A stretch of DNA of 64,000 nucleotides from CAWFXC01 sp963819735 (GTDB lineage: Bacteria > Actinomycetota > Acidimicrobiia > IMCC26256 > DASPTH01). The position numbers and the translations under genes are program-made. Position 1 is the stretch's first letter. Each line of letters begins with the position of its first letter. This document shows, one piece after another, positions 8,635 to 17,829 of the stretch. The notes below the pieces were generated by a model. It was not told the DNA's origin, did not search any database, and saw only the letters and a program-made list of their open reading frames with translations. The stretch lies in NCBI GenBank assembly GCA_963819735.1, contig CAWFXC010000001.1:124001-188000 (forward strand), given 5' to 3'.

Positions 8635-11025
8635 CTAGATGTCGAGCTCTTCTTCCTTGGTGAGCGCTTTGCGCTCGCGCACCGGAAGATCGGCGAACTC
8701 GGCGGGCGGCTCGCGCCACGGATCGGGCAGGGTGCCGGCGGCGGCGTCGGCGATGGCCTGCCAGACGCGTTGCGGTGTGCACGGCAGATCGATGTGGCGC
8801 ACTCCGAGGTGACTGAGCGCGTCGATCACCGCGTTCTGCACCGCCGGCGTGCTCCCGACGGTGGCCGATTCGCCGATGCCCTTCGCGCCGAGCGGATTCA
8901 GAGGTGACGGGGTCTCGGTGTGCGCGACCTCGAAGTTGTGGAACTCCGCCGCGCTCGGGATCGCGTACTCCGCCAGCGTCGAGGTGAGCGGGTTGCCGTC
9001 GGCGTCGTAGACCATCTGCTCCCACAACGCCTGCCCGATGCCCGACGCCAGGCCGCCGTGCACCTGACCGTCGACCAGCATCGGGTTGAGGATCCGACCG
9101 CAGTCGTCGACCGCGATGTGGCGCACGGGATCGACCCGCCCGGTGTCGGTGTCGACCTCGACCACCGACACGTGGGCGCCGAACGGGAACGACGCGCCGG
9201 CCTGGGTGAAGTCGTAGGCCGACGAGAGCGCTTCACCCTTCTCGGCCGCGGCGCTCGAGATCTCGGCCCACGTGAACGACTTCGTGGGCACGCCGGCGAC
9301 GCTCAGCGTGCCGTCGGCGACGACGATGTCTTCCGGCGCCGCTTCCAGCCGCTCGGCCGCGAGTTGCCGGGCGCGGTCGAGCACCTCGCGCGACGCTTCA
9401 AGCGCGGCGCTGCCCCCGAGCTGGAGCGAACGCGATCCGCCGGTGCCGCCGCCCCGCGGGATGAGCGCGGTGTCGGACTGCACGAAGCGGATCGACTCGA
9501 TCGGGATGCCGAGCTCGCCTGACACGAGCTGCGAGTACGCGGTGGCGTGCCCCTGCCCATGCGCGGACGTACCGGCCTTCACCGTCGCCGAGCCGTCGGG
9601 GTGCACCTCGACCTCGGCGTACTCGCTCCCCGATCCGCCGGCGGTGATCTCCACGTAGGCGGCGATGCCGATCCCGAGCTGCTTGGTGTCGCCGCGTTCG
9701 CGACGGGCGGCCTGTTCGGCGCGCAGCGCGTCGTAATCGGCGACGCGCAGCGCTTCGGTGAGCGCGGCGTCGTAGTCGCCGATGTCGTAGGTGACACCGG
9801 TGACCGTGGTGTAGGGGAACTCGTCGACGCCCAGGAAGTTGCGCCGACGCAGATCGACGGGATCGATCTGCAGCTCGGCCGCCGCGAGGTCGAGGATGCG
9901 TTCCAGCATCGCCGCGGCCTCCGGGCGTCCGGCACCGCGGTACGCGCCCATGGGCGCAAGGTTCGTGACCACGACCGCGACGTCGTAGCCGATATGCGGG
10001 ATCCGGTAGACGCCCTGCGCCATCATGCGGGTCGGGCCGAACGCGAGCAACCCTCCGAAGCCCGCGTACGCGCCGGCGTCGCCGACGACCCGGCACCGCA
10101 TCCCGGTGATGGTGCCGTCGCGACGCAAGCCGAGCTCGACGTATTGCACCTGCCCGCGGCCGTGGGGCATCGACGTCATGTTCTCGGAGCGGGTCTCGAT
10201 CCACTTCACCGGGCGGCCGAGCTCGCGGGCGACGGCCAGGGCCACGATGTCTTCCGCGGCCCAGTGCTTGGCCCCGAACGAACCACCGACGTGCGGCGCG
10301 ATGAGGCGGATGCTCTCGGGCTCCAACCCGAACTGGGTCGCGACCGCGGCGCGGTTCGAGTGCGGCATCTGGCACCCCAGGTAGATGGTGAGGTCATGGC
10401 CGTCACCGTCGTCGCCCGGGATCACTGCGACGGCGGAAGCCTCCATCGGCACCACCGCGAGGCGCTGGTTCTCGAACCGGCCCCGCACGATCACTTCCGC
10501 GTCGGCGAGCGGGTCGTAGCCGTCGGGCTCACGGCCCGCCATGACGATGTTCGAGCCGATGGCGTCGAACTGCACCATGGAATCGGCCGCCATCGCGGCT
10601 TCGGAATCGACCACCGCGGGAAGGACGTCGTAGTCGACGATCACCATCTCCGCCGCGTCGACCGCCTGCGCCTTCGTCTCCGCCACGACGACCGCAAGCG
10701 GATCGCCAACGAAGCGAACGCGTCCCTTTGCCAGGGCCGGACGCACCGCATTCGCGTTCACCTGCATCATGCCGACGTAGTTCGGGAGGTCGAGATCCGC
10801 CGCGGTGTACACCGCGGCGACGCCGGGCATGGCGAGCGCGTCGGCGGAGTCGATGGCGCGGATCTCGGCGTGCGCGACGGTGGACCGCACGAACGCGAGG
10901 TGCAACGCGTCGGGGAGCGGAAGGTTGTCGATGTAGGTGGCTTGGCCCTGCAGCAGGGTCGGATCTTCGACCCGCCGGACCGGAACGCCGACGAGCGATC
11001 CGGCGCCGAACCGCGTCGCCGTCAA
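8635..11025 (-). CDS. coxL: Molybdopterin-binding large subunit, form II CoxL-like hydroxylase
   Basis: A 796-residue xanthine-oxidase-family molybdenum subunit. The active-site loop reads AYRGAGR at residues 361-367, the form II signature, not the AYXCSFR loop of true CO dehydrogenase. GGSFGAKHW and the C-terminal GAKGIGESATVG, carrying the catalytic Glu, are also present. It probably hydroxylates an organic substrate; CO oxidation is doubtful. The TTG start at 11025 is chosen because TTGA overlaps the stop of the medium-subunit gene by four bases. No coxDEF/G maturation genes are nearby. Confidence 0.92.
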   Translation of the reverse strand: MTATRFGAGSLVGVPVRRVEDPTLLQGQATYIDNLPLPDALHLAFVRSTVAHAEIRAIDSADALAMPGVAAVYTAADLDLPNYVGMMQVNANAVRPALAKGRVRFVGDPLAVVVAETKAQAVDAAEMVIVDYDVLPAVVDSEAAMAADSMVQFDAIGSNIVMAGREPDGYDPLADAEVIVRGRFENQRLAVVPMEASAVAVIPGDDGDGHDLTIYLGCQMPHSNRAAVATQFGLEPESIRLIAPHVGGSFGAKHWAAEDIVALAVARELGRPVKWIETRSENMTSMPHGRGQVQYVELGLRRDGTITGMRCRVVGDAGAYAGFGGLLAFGPTRMMAQGVYRIPHIGYDVAVVVTNLAPMGAYRGAGRPEAAAMLERILDLAAAELQIDPVDLRRRNFLGVDEFPYTTVTGVTYDIGDYDAALTEALRVADYDALRAEQAARRERGDTKQLGIGIAAYVEITAGGSGSEYAEVEVHPDGSATVKAGTSAHGQGHATAYSQLVSGELGIPIESIRFVQSDTALIPRGGGTGGSRSLQLGGSAALEASREVLDRARQLAAERLEAAPEDIVVADGTLSVAGVPTKSFTWAEISSAAAEKGEALSSAYDFTQAGASFPFGAHVSVVEVDTDTGRVDPVRHIAVDDCGRILNPMLVDGQVHGGLASGIGQALWEQMVYDADGNPLTSTLAEYAIPSAAEFHNFEVAHTETPSPLNPLGAKGIGESATVGSTPAVQNAVIDALSHLGVRHIDLPCTPQRVWQAIADAAAGTLPDPWREPPAEFADLPVRERKALTKEEELDI

Positions 11026-11855
11026 ACCGAATTCCGTTCGGCGGTGGTGGTGAGGGCGCGGCGGACGAGGACGCGGGCGAGGTGGCGGCGGTATTCGACG
11101 GTGGCGTTGAGGTCGGCGGGAGGATCAGTGTCGGCGTCGGCGAACGCGGCCGCGTCGGCAGGTGACGCCCCGGTCCGGAGCGCTTCCTCGACGGCTCGGG
11201 CGCGGAGCGGGGTGGAGCCCATGTTCACCAACGCGACGCCCGGGTTGGTGCCGCCCACCGCGGCGACCCCCACGATGGCCCAGTCCTGGGCCCGCCGATT
11301 GAACTTCTCGAACGCCCAGCCCGCCCCGTCCTGTTTCGGGACCCTGATCTCGATGATCACCTCATCCGGCGCCAAAGCAGTCTCGAGAAACTCGACAAAA
11401 AAATCGTCCGCCGCGATCGACCGTTCCCCAGTCGCGCCCCGCACCGTGATCGTGCCACCCAGGGCGAGCACCACCGCAGGAAGATCCGACGCCGGATCAC
11501 CATGCGCCAACGACCCCCCCAGGGTGCCCCGATGCCGCACCTGCGGATCACCCACCTCCGCGGCCGCCGCGCTCAACAACGGGACATGCGCGTGGACGAC
11601 CGGGTTGGATTCCACCTCGTGATGACGAGTCAACCCACCAATCGCGATCTGATCCCCCACATCACGCACATACGACAACTCGCCGAGGCCACCCACATCG
11701 ACCAGGACCGACGGCGTCGCCAACCGCAACTTCATCAACGGCAACAACGAATGGCCACCCGCCAACAACTTCGCGTCGTCGCCGAACTCACCCAACAACC
11801 CGACCGCATCATCCACCGACTCCGCCCGCACGTACGCGAACCCCGCCGGAATCAC
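11022..11855 (-). CDS. coxM: FAD-binding medium subunit of CoxM type
   Basis: A 277-residue FAD subunit that relays electrons between the Fe-S subunit and the acceptor. The two flavin motifs AGGHSLLPLMKLR (near residue 32) and TLGGSLAHGDPASDLP (about residues 110-125) are intact. The GTG start forms a GTGA overlap with coxS. The N-terminal two thirds use codons such as TTG, GTG, GGG and GAT far more than surrounding genes, which end codons in C; the C-terminal third returns to local usage. This suggests a recombination junction near 11300-11350. Confidence 0.92.
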   Translation of the reverse strand: MIPAGFAYVRAESVDDAVGLLGEFGDDAKLLAGGHSLLPLMKLRLATPSVLVDVGGLGELSYVRDVGDQIAIGGLTRHHEVESNPVVHAHVPLLSAAAAEVGDPQVRHRGTLGGSLAHGDPASDLPAVVLALGGTITVRGATGERSIAADDFFVEFLETALAPDEVIIEIRVPKQDGAGWAFEKFNRRAQDWAIVGVAAVGGTNPGVALVNMGSTPLRARAVEEALRTGASPADAAAFADADTDPPADLNATVEYRRHLARVLVRRALTTTAERNSV

Positions 11856-12364
11856 ACCCCACCCCGAGAGCTCTCAGCATCAGCCATCGCGGCGGAACCG
11901 GCCACCACCGCCGCCACGATGTTGTGATACCCCGTACACCGACACAAATTGCCTTCCAACCCGGCCCGCACCTCACCTTCAGTGAGCGCACCGCCTTCCT
12001 GTGCCAAGCCGACCGCGGCCATCACCATCCCCGGCGTGCAATACCCGCACTGCAACCCGTGATGCTCCCGAAACGCCTCCTGCATCGGATGCAACACCCC
12101 ACCACTATCCGCGAGACCCTCGATCGTCGTCACCGCCCCGCCATCCGCCTGCACCGCCAACACCGTGCACGACTTCACCGACTCGCCATCCAACAACACC
12201 GTGCACGCCCCACACGACGACGTATCACACCCCACATTCGTCCCCGTCAACCCCACCACCTCACGCACAAAATGCACCAACAACGTGCGCGCCTCCACCA
12301 CACGCTCCACCCGCACACCATTCACGACGAGCACGACCGACAGTTCCGACTGCTCTCTGGACAT
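11852..12364 (-). CDS. coxS: 2Fe-2S small subunit of CoxS type
   Basis: A 170-residue iron-sulfur subunit with both [2Fe-2S] clusters: the plant-ferredoxin site at Cys46, Cys51, Cys54 and Cys66 (GCDTSSCGACTVLLDG) and the second site at Cys106/109 and Cys141/143 (CGYCTPGM, CRCTGYH). It is the first gene of a coxS-coxM-coxL operon with two four-base overlaps. The ATG at 12364 gives the usual N-terminus. Nearly the whole gene has the TTG/GTG/GGG-rich codon style described for coxM, unlike all other neighbours. Confidence 0.93.
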   Translation of the reverse strand: MSREQSELSVVLVVNGVRVERVVEARTLLVHFVREVVGLTGTNVGCDTSSCGACTVLLDGESVKSCTVLAVQADGGAVTTIEGLADSGGVLHPMQEAFREHHGLQCGYCTPGMVMAAVGLAQEGGALTEGEVRAGLEGNLCRCTGYHNIVAAVVAGSAAMADAESSRGGV

Positions 12365-12424
12365 GCGGGCGACACTAGCGCCGCGGCGGAAACTCGCTGC
12401 GCGCGGGCGAAGTAACTTGCGCCC

Positions 12425-13175
12425 GTGAGCGAGCTCTCGGGGAAGGTCGCACTGGTCACCGGCGGCGGCACCGGCATCGGCGCCGCCATCGCGGCGACGT
12501 ACGCCGCCGCCGGGGCGTCGGTAGCCGTGACCGGGCGACGACCGGACCCCTTGGCCGACGTCGTGGCGCGCATCCAGGGCGCGGGCGGACAGGCGCTCGA
12601 CCTCCCGTGCGACGTCACCGACCTCGAGCAGATGCACGCGGCGGTCGACACGCTGGTCGAACGGTTCGGCAGGCTCGACATCGTGGTGGCGAACGCGGGG
12701 GCGGCACCCGCGTTCGGCCCCGTGGTCGACACGACGCCCGAGGTGTGGCACGAGATCGTCGACCTGAATCTCACCGGCGTGTGGAACACCGCCAAGGCGG
12801 CCGTGCCCCCGCTCGTCGCCGCCGGCGGCGGGATCATGATCGTCGTCGGCTCCGGCGCCGGGCGCGCCAACGCGGGTGGGTTGGGCGCGTACTCCGCCGC
12901 CAAAGCCGGCGCGGCAGCCCTCACCCGGGTGCTCGCGGCCGAGCTCCGCCGCGTCGAACATCGCGGTCAACGAGCTCGTACCCGGTCCCGTTCGCACCCC
13001 GGCTTTGGGCGTGTTCGGCAGCGACGACCCGGACGAGCTCAGCGCGCGGGTGCGCGCCATCGGCGAATGGCTCAAGGACCCCGAGGAAGTCGCCCGTCTC
13101 GCGCTCTACCTGGCGACGCTGCCACCCGACGGCACGTCCGGCCAGACGTTCAGCCTGATGGGCCGCCTCACCTGA
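12425..13175 (+). CDS. SDR-family oxidoreductase, frameshifted
   Basis: A short-chain dehydrogenase/reductase of about 249 residues if one frameshift is repaired. The first frame gives the NAD(P) motif TGGGTGIGAA, NAG and the active site YSAAKAG, then loses homology after AAELR. Removing one C near 12950 joins it to ASNIAVNELVPGPVRTPALG and the normal C-terminus. Either the base is a sequencing error or the gene is broken. The GTG start lies 61 bases from the divergent coxS start, so it may share regulation with the molybdenum hydroxylase. Substrate unknown. Confidence 0.85.
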
Positions 13176-13215
13176 GGTTCATCCCGCCGCGCCGAGGACA
13201 CCGGCGAGGGAACGG

Positions 13216-14049
13216 TCAGGCAACGCGCGTGAGGTCGACGGAGACGTCGAGCGCCGCACTCGGACCGCCGTTGTACACGCCCTTCAGCGGCGCGACGTCG
13301 GTGTAATCGCGACCGCGCGCCACCAGCACGTGACGTTCGGCGACCGGCGCGCCACTGGTGGGGTCGACGGGGTGCCAGTCGCCGACCCAGGCTTCGAGCC
13401 AGGCGTGGCTGTCGCCGCGGTGGGTGTCACCCAGCGCCCCGGCGACGTCGGGGTACAGGTAGCCGGACGCGTATCGAGCGGGGATGCCGGCGGCTCGGAG
13501 TACGGCGATCCCGAGGTGCACGAAGTCCTGACACACCCCGCGCCCGGCGCGCAGCACCTCGACCGCGGTCGTGAACACGCTCGTGGTGCCCGTCTCGTAC
13601 TCCACGTGCTCGCGGAGCCACTCGACGAGATCCGAGAGCGCGGCCGCCGGCGAGGACGCGGCGCGCAGCTCGAGCGCGATGGCGCGCACCGCGTCGTCGG
13701 GCCCGGTCATCTGCGTCTCGTTGAGGAACTCGTAGAAGCGGTCGGTGAGGCCGGGCGCGTCGATGGCGTCCCACGCCACCGTGTCGTCGACGTTGGGCGT
13801 GCGCTCAGCGGTTTCGACCAACGAGGTGCCGACCACGGTGAGCTCGGTGTGCGCGTGGTGGAGGTCGAACGTGTGCACTCGACTCCCCCAGTAGTCGCGG
13901 TACCGGAAGAGATTGGCGGCCGGATGCACCTCGACGCGGTGCTCGAGCGTGAACTGACTCGAGGTGTCGAGCGGCGAGATGCGCGCCTCGTTGTAGGACG
14001 CGTGCACGACTCCGGCGTAGTGATACGTCGTCGAATGACGGACCTTCAT
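13216..14049 (-). CDS. Transglutaminase-like cysteine peptidase
   Basis: A 277-residue protein with a bacterial transglutaminase N-terminal domain (MKVRHSTTYHYAG) and a papain-like transglutaminase core. Counting from ATG 14049, the triad is Cys173 (GVCQDF), His215 (DSHAWLEAW) and Asp229 (DPTSG). It is the third gene of a set with an alpha-E protein and a circularly permuted ATP-grasp ligase, the same order as M. tuberculosis Rv2411c-Rv2410c-Rv2409c. The family is predicted to cleave or form amide bonds in peptides made by the ligase; the true substrate is not known. A GTG at 14061 is an alternative start. Confidence 0.9.
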   Translation of the reverse strand: MKVRHSTTYHYAGVVHASYNEARISPLDTSSQFTLEHRVEVHPAANLFRYRDYWGSRVHTFDLHHAHTELTVVGTSLVETAERTPNVDDTVAWDAIDAPGLTDRFYEFLNETQMTGPDDAVRAIALELRAASSPAAALSDLVEWLREHVEYETGTTSVFTTAVEVLRAGRGVCQDFVHLGIAVLRAAGIPARYASGYLYPDVAGALGDTHRGDSHAWLEAWVGDWHPVDPTSGAPVAERHVLVARGRDYTDVAPLKGVYNGGPSAALDVSVDLTRVA

Positions 14050-14064
14050 GCGCCAGGACACCGT

Positions 14065-15049
14065 TCAGACGCTCCACTCGATCACGCGCGTCTCCCGGAA
14101 GTAGCGACCGGCGATCGCGGCGTGCACGTCGGCACACTCGTGCTGGAGTCGCGAGAGCAGTTTGGGCAGGTCGTCCATTGCCTCGTCGAGGTGGAGGAAC
14201 TCGAGCTCCGCGCACACCCGGCCGAGGCGGCGGCGGGCTTCGTCGTCGACCCCGGCGCGCGCGGCGCGGGGATCGAGCTCACCCAGCGAGTACTCCGCCG
14301 TCGTGAGCGCGTGGTACACCGACCGCGGGAACAGTCGGTCGAGCATCAGGAACTCGACCGCGGTCGCGGCATCGACCGCGTGCTTGTAGGCGCGCAGGTA
14401 CGCCTCGTACGCCGAACAGCTCCGCAGCGTGGTGGTCCATCCGGTACGACCGAACGCGTCGCCGTACCGGGCCGACAGGAGACGCGTCGTCATGTCGGCA
14501 CGTTCGAGGCTGCGCCCGACCGACAGGAATCGCCAGCCGTCGTCGCGGCTCATGGTCGTTTCGATGATTCCGTTGCACGCGGCGGCGCGGTCGCGCACCC
14601 ACCCGAAGAACTCGTGACGGGCGGGCCCGGTGCCCGCGCGCGCACGGCTGCCGACCTCCCGGTAGGTCGTGTTGAGGGTCTCCCACAACTCCGACGACAG
14701 TGCTTCCCGTGCGCCGCGGCGCGTTCTCCCACGCGGCGGAGATCGAGCACGTGATCGACCCCGAGAAGGTCGGGTCCTGCGCCAACAGGGCGGTGACCAT
14801 CGCGGCATCGGGCTCGTCGCCGATCTGCTCGGGGTCGGCACCCATGGCTTCGAGCAGGGCGCGGCACACCGACGCTTCGTCGGCGCGCCGATCTTCGAGG
14901 AGCAGGTGGTAGTGCACGTCGAGGAGGCGAGCGGTGTCTTCGGCCCGTTCGACGTAGCGACCGATCCAGTAGAGCGACTCGGCGATCCGGCTCAGCACGC
15001 GACCACCGCCGCGCGCTCGACGAAAGACGTGCTCCACTCCGGTACTCAT
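14065..15049 (-). CDS. Alpha-E domain protein (DUF403), frameshifted
   Basis: An all-helical alpha-E (DUF403) protein of about 327 residues after one frameshift is repaired. The N-terminal part reads VLSRIAESLYWIGRYVERAE, the invariant opening of the family; the frame breaks after SAAWENA near 14719, where removing one base restores REALSSELWETLNTTYREV and the rest. ATG 15049 overlaps the ligase stop by ATGA; GTG 14998 would give the commonest family N-terminus. The domain is always found beside permuted ATP-grasp ligases and transglutaminases, and its biochemical role is unproven. Confidence 0.85.
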
Positions 15050-16605
15050 TGCTGCTGTTGCTGTTGCTGCTGGGAGTCCTGCTCCGGCAGCGGACCCAGG
15101 GCGGGTGCCGCCGACGGCATGGGCGGCGGCGCGGTGGTGGGCCGCGGCAGGGGCGACAGCTCCCGGCCGTGGTCGGCTGCCGCCAGCACCCAGGTGTCCT
15201 TCGAACCACCGCCCTGGCTCGAGTTCACGATGAGACTCGCCTCGGGCAGCGCCACCCGGGTGAGGCCGCCGGGCACCACCCAGACGTCGCGACCGTCGTT
15301 CACCGCGAACGGTCGGAGGTCGAGGTGGCGGGCGCCCATGCGGCCGTCGACGAACGTCGGCGCGGTGGAGAGCGCGACGGGCTCCTGGGCGATCCACCCG
15401 CGGGATCGGCGAGCACCTTGGCCCGGAGATCCGTGAGCGTCGCTTCGCTGGCGACGGGACCGATCACGATCCCCTTCCCGCCGGAACCGTCGACCGGTTT
15501 GAACACCAGCGCGTCGAGCTTCGTGAGGGCCCAGTCGCAGACCTCGGGATCCTCGAGCCGGTACGTGTCGACATTGGCGAGGATCGGCACTTCGCCGAGG
15601 TAGTACTCGATCATCTCGGGAACGTAGGGGTAGACCGCCTTGTCGTCGGCGACGCCGTTGCCCGGCGCGTTCGCGATGGTGACGTTCCCCGCGCGCGCGG
15701 CGTTCAGGATGCCGGCGCAGCCGAGCACCGACTCGGGGCGGAAGTGAAGGGGATCGAGGAAGTCGTCGTCGACCCGCCGGTACACGACGTCGACGCGCTG
15801 CTCGCCACCCGTGGTGCGCATGTAGACGCGCTGGTCGCGACACACCAGGTCGCGTCCTTCGACCAGCTCGACGCCCATCTGCCGGGCGAGGAACGAATGC
15901 TCGAAGTACGCGGCGTTGTAGATGCCGGGCGTGAGCACCACGACGCAGGGGTCGTCGACGCCCGGGGGCGCCGTAGCGCGGAACGCCTCGAGCAGACGCT
16001 GCGGGTAGTCGGCGACGCGCCGGATGCGGTGACTCGCGAACAGCTCGGGGAACACGTGCGTCATGGCCCGTCGGTTCTCGATCACGTACGAGATGCCCGA
16101 CGGCGTGCGCAGATTGTCTTCGAGGACGCGAAACACGCCGGCGCCGTCGCGGACGAGGTCGACGCCCGCCACGTGCACGCGGACCCCGCCCGCCGGATCG
16201 AGCCCGGCCACGCACCGGTGGAAGTGCGAAGAGCTCGCGACGAGCCGCCGCGGGACCACACCGTCGGCGAGGATCTCGCCCGGCCCGTAGACGTCGCTCA
16301 GGAAACGCTCCAACGCGAGCACCCGCTGACGCACGCCGGCCTCGACGACGGCCCACTCCTCCGGATCGATGATGCGAGGCACGAGGTCGAGCGGGAAGGG
16401 TCGCTCCTCCCCCGAGTGCGAGAAGGTGATGCCCTGGTCGTGGAACGCGCTGGTCGCGCGCCGCGCAGCGCAATTCGAAATCGTCACGCGAAAGGGTGCC
16501 GAGCACCTCGTTCAGCGATTCGTAGTGGGACCGAGGTTCGTCCGGTGCGGAGAACATCTCGTCCCAGGCACGGTCGGGTCGGTAGCCGTCGAGGAGATCT
16601 CCCAC
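15046..16605 (-). CDS. Circularly permuted ATP-grasp ligase with poly-Gln tail, two frameshifts
   Basis: A DUF404/DUF407-type ATP-grasp amidoligase, about 519 residues. The GTG-started N-terminus (DEMFSAPDEPRSHYESL) runs in one frame, shifts near 16449 (one extra base) into DQGITFSHSGEERPFPLDLVPRII through the ATP-binding core (VLTPGIYNAAYFEHSFLA, NAPGNGVADDKAVYPYVP, KPVDGSGGKG), and shifts back near 15402 (one C missing) to GGLTRVALPEASLIVNSSQG. The two shifts compensate, suggesting read errors. After the normal family end (GGGSKDTWVLA) come ~25 Pro/Ala-rich residues and eight consecutive Gln at the C-terminus. It is probably cotranscribed with the alpha-E and transglutaminase genes. Confidence 0.85.
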   Translation of the reverse strand: MGDLLDGYRPDRAWDEMFSAPDEPRSHYESLNEVLGTLSRDDFELRCAARDQRVPRPGHHLLALGGGATLPARPRASHHRSGGVGRRRGRRASAGARVGAFPERRLRAGRDPRRRCGPAAARRELFALPPVRGRARSGGRGPRARGGRRPRPRRRRRVSRPRRQSAHAVGHLVRDREPTGHDARVPRAVRESPHPARRRLPAASARGVPRYGAPGRRRPLRRGAHARHLQRRVLRAFVPRPADGRRAGRRTRPGVSRPARLHAHHGWRAARRRRVPAGRRRLPRSPSLPPRVGARLRRHPERRARGERHHRERAGQRRRRRQGGLPLRSRDDRVLPRRSADPRQCRHVPARGSRGLRLGPHEARRAGVQTGRRFRREGDRDRSRRQRSDAHGSPGQGARRSRGWIAQEPVALSTAPTFVDGRMGARHLDLRPFAVNDGRDVWVVPGGLTRVALPEASLIVNSSQGGGSKDTWVLAAADHGRELSPLPRPTTAPPPMPSAAPALGPLPEQDSQQQQQQQQ

Positions 16606-16775
16606 TCAACCCGGTCTATCGGCCGCAGGTTTCCACTTCGTTTCGGGAGTTTGAACCCCCGGCTCCCCAACTCGGCGGCCCACGCCCGATTCTTCGACGC
16701 CTCTTAACCGGCTCTCGCGGAGCCCTCATCAGCCCTCCCTAGCTTCACGGCACGTCCCGAGCAGGAGCCCTCCCC

Positions 16776-17207
16776 ATGGCCGACACCTTCGAGAACCCCG
16801 ACACCCCCGAGACCGGCGCTTCCGCGACCGCACGCGCACTCACGCCTCCGCCGCGGCGGCGGCCGGCCCCCGGAAAGCGCAAGCCCCGCGCCGCCCGCGC
16901 CCGCAAGGCCGCCGCGGTGCTCAGCGTCGCCGCCATGTTCTCCCTCGGCGGGCTGATCGCCTGGCACGACAACCAGTCGGCTGCCACGACCCAGACCGCC
17001 GCGGCCAAGACGGCTGCGGCCAACACGAAATCGGCTTCAAGCGCTACGGGTGGCGAATCCGACGACACGAGCACCACCGCGACGTCGGGCACCACCGCGA
17101 CGTCCGGGACGTCGTCGTCGACCACGTCATCCGGCTCATCCGGCACGACGTCCTCGGGGACCACATCGTCCGGGACGTCGTCGCACACCACGACGAGCGG
17201 GAGCTGA
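16776..17207 (+). CDS. Single-pass membrane protein with Ser/Thr/Gly-rich tail
   Basis: A 143-residue protein not matched to a named family. Residues 1-45 are polar and basic (PPPRRRPAPGKRKPRAARARK), residues ~46-62 form one hydrophobic helix (AAVLSVAAMFSLGGLIAW), and the rest is a low-complexity Ser/Thr/Gly/Ala tail with repeated SGTT/SGTS motifs, presumably outside the membrane. It ends six bases before the haem membrane protein gene, so the two are likely an operon. It may anchor or space that partner at the cell surface, but this is inference. Confidence 0.7.
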   Translation: MADTFENPDTPETGASATARALTPPPRRRPAPGKRKPRAARARKAAAVLSVAAMFSLGGLIAWHDNQSAATTQTAAAKTAAANTKSASSATGGESDDTSTTATSGTTATSGTSSSTTSSGSSGTTSSGTTSSGTSSHTTTSGS

Positions 17208-17212
17208 CCGGC

Positions 17213-17806
17213 GTGTCGAAGATCATCTGGTACACCGCTCGGGCCAGCGGCATCGTGGCCTGGGGCCTGATCATCATCACCATCGTGTGGGGTCTGCTGC
17301 TGGCGACCCGCGTGCTCGGGCGCAAGCCCGCCCCGGCGTGGTTACTGAGCCTCCACCGCTACCTCGGTGCACTCACGCTCGCGTTCGTGGGCGTGCACGT
17401 CGTCGCCATCCTCCTCGACACCTACACCAACTTCGGGATCGTCAACGTGCTCGTTCCGTTCACCGGCTCGTGGCACCCGCTGGCCGTCGCGTGGGGCATC
17501 GTCGGCATGTACCTCCTCGTCGCCATCGAGATCACGTCGTTGCTGCGGCACCGGATGTCGAAGCGCGTGTGGCACAGCATCCACCTGCTGAGCTACCTCC
17601 TGTTCGCCATGACCACCATCCACCTGCTCACCGCGGGCACCGACGCCAAGGCCATCCTCACGACGACGGCGGCCGTCCTGATCGGCACCGCGGTCACGTT
17701 CGGATCGGTGGCGATGTACCTCTGGCGCACCGACCCTCCGGAACCCAAGGAGCTGCCGCGTGCGGCACGGGTCCCCGCCCGCACCGCGAGCCATTCCCCC
17801 CGTTGA
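17213..17806 (+). CDS. Ferric-reductase-like transmembrane haem protein
   Basis: A 197-residue integral membrane protein with about six hydrophobic helices. Histidines in LHRYLG, GVHVVAILLD, HSIHLLSYLL and TTIHLL are spaced on adjacent helices like the bis-His haem b ligands of the ferric reductase/NOX membrane domain. There is no cytoplasmic FAD/NAD domain, so electrons must come from another protein or it is an MsrQ/YedZ-like membrane partner. The GTG start follows the upstream stop by five bases. Reductase role is inferred from the fold only. Confidence 0.8.
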   Translation: MSKIIWYTARASGIVAWGLIIITIVWGLLLATRVLGRKPAPAWLLSLHRYLGALTLAFVGVHVVAILLDTYTNFGIVNVLVPFTGSWHPLAVAWGIVGMYLLVAIEITSLLRHRMSKRVWHSIHLLSYLLFAMTTIHLLTAGTDAKAILTTTAAVLIGTAVTFGSVAMYLWRTDPPEPKELPRAARVPARTASHSPR

Positions 17807-17829
17807 CCTGGCGGTAGACAGGCGGTTGA

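Noticed and set aside
8635..12364. True aerobic CO dehydrogenase
   Set aside because: The active-site loop is AYRGAGR (form II), gene order differs and maturation genes are absent nearby.
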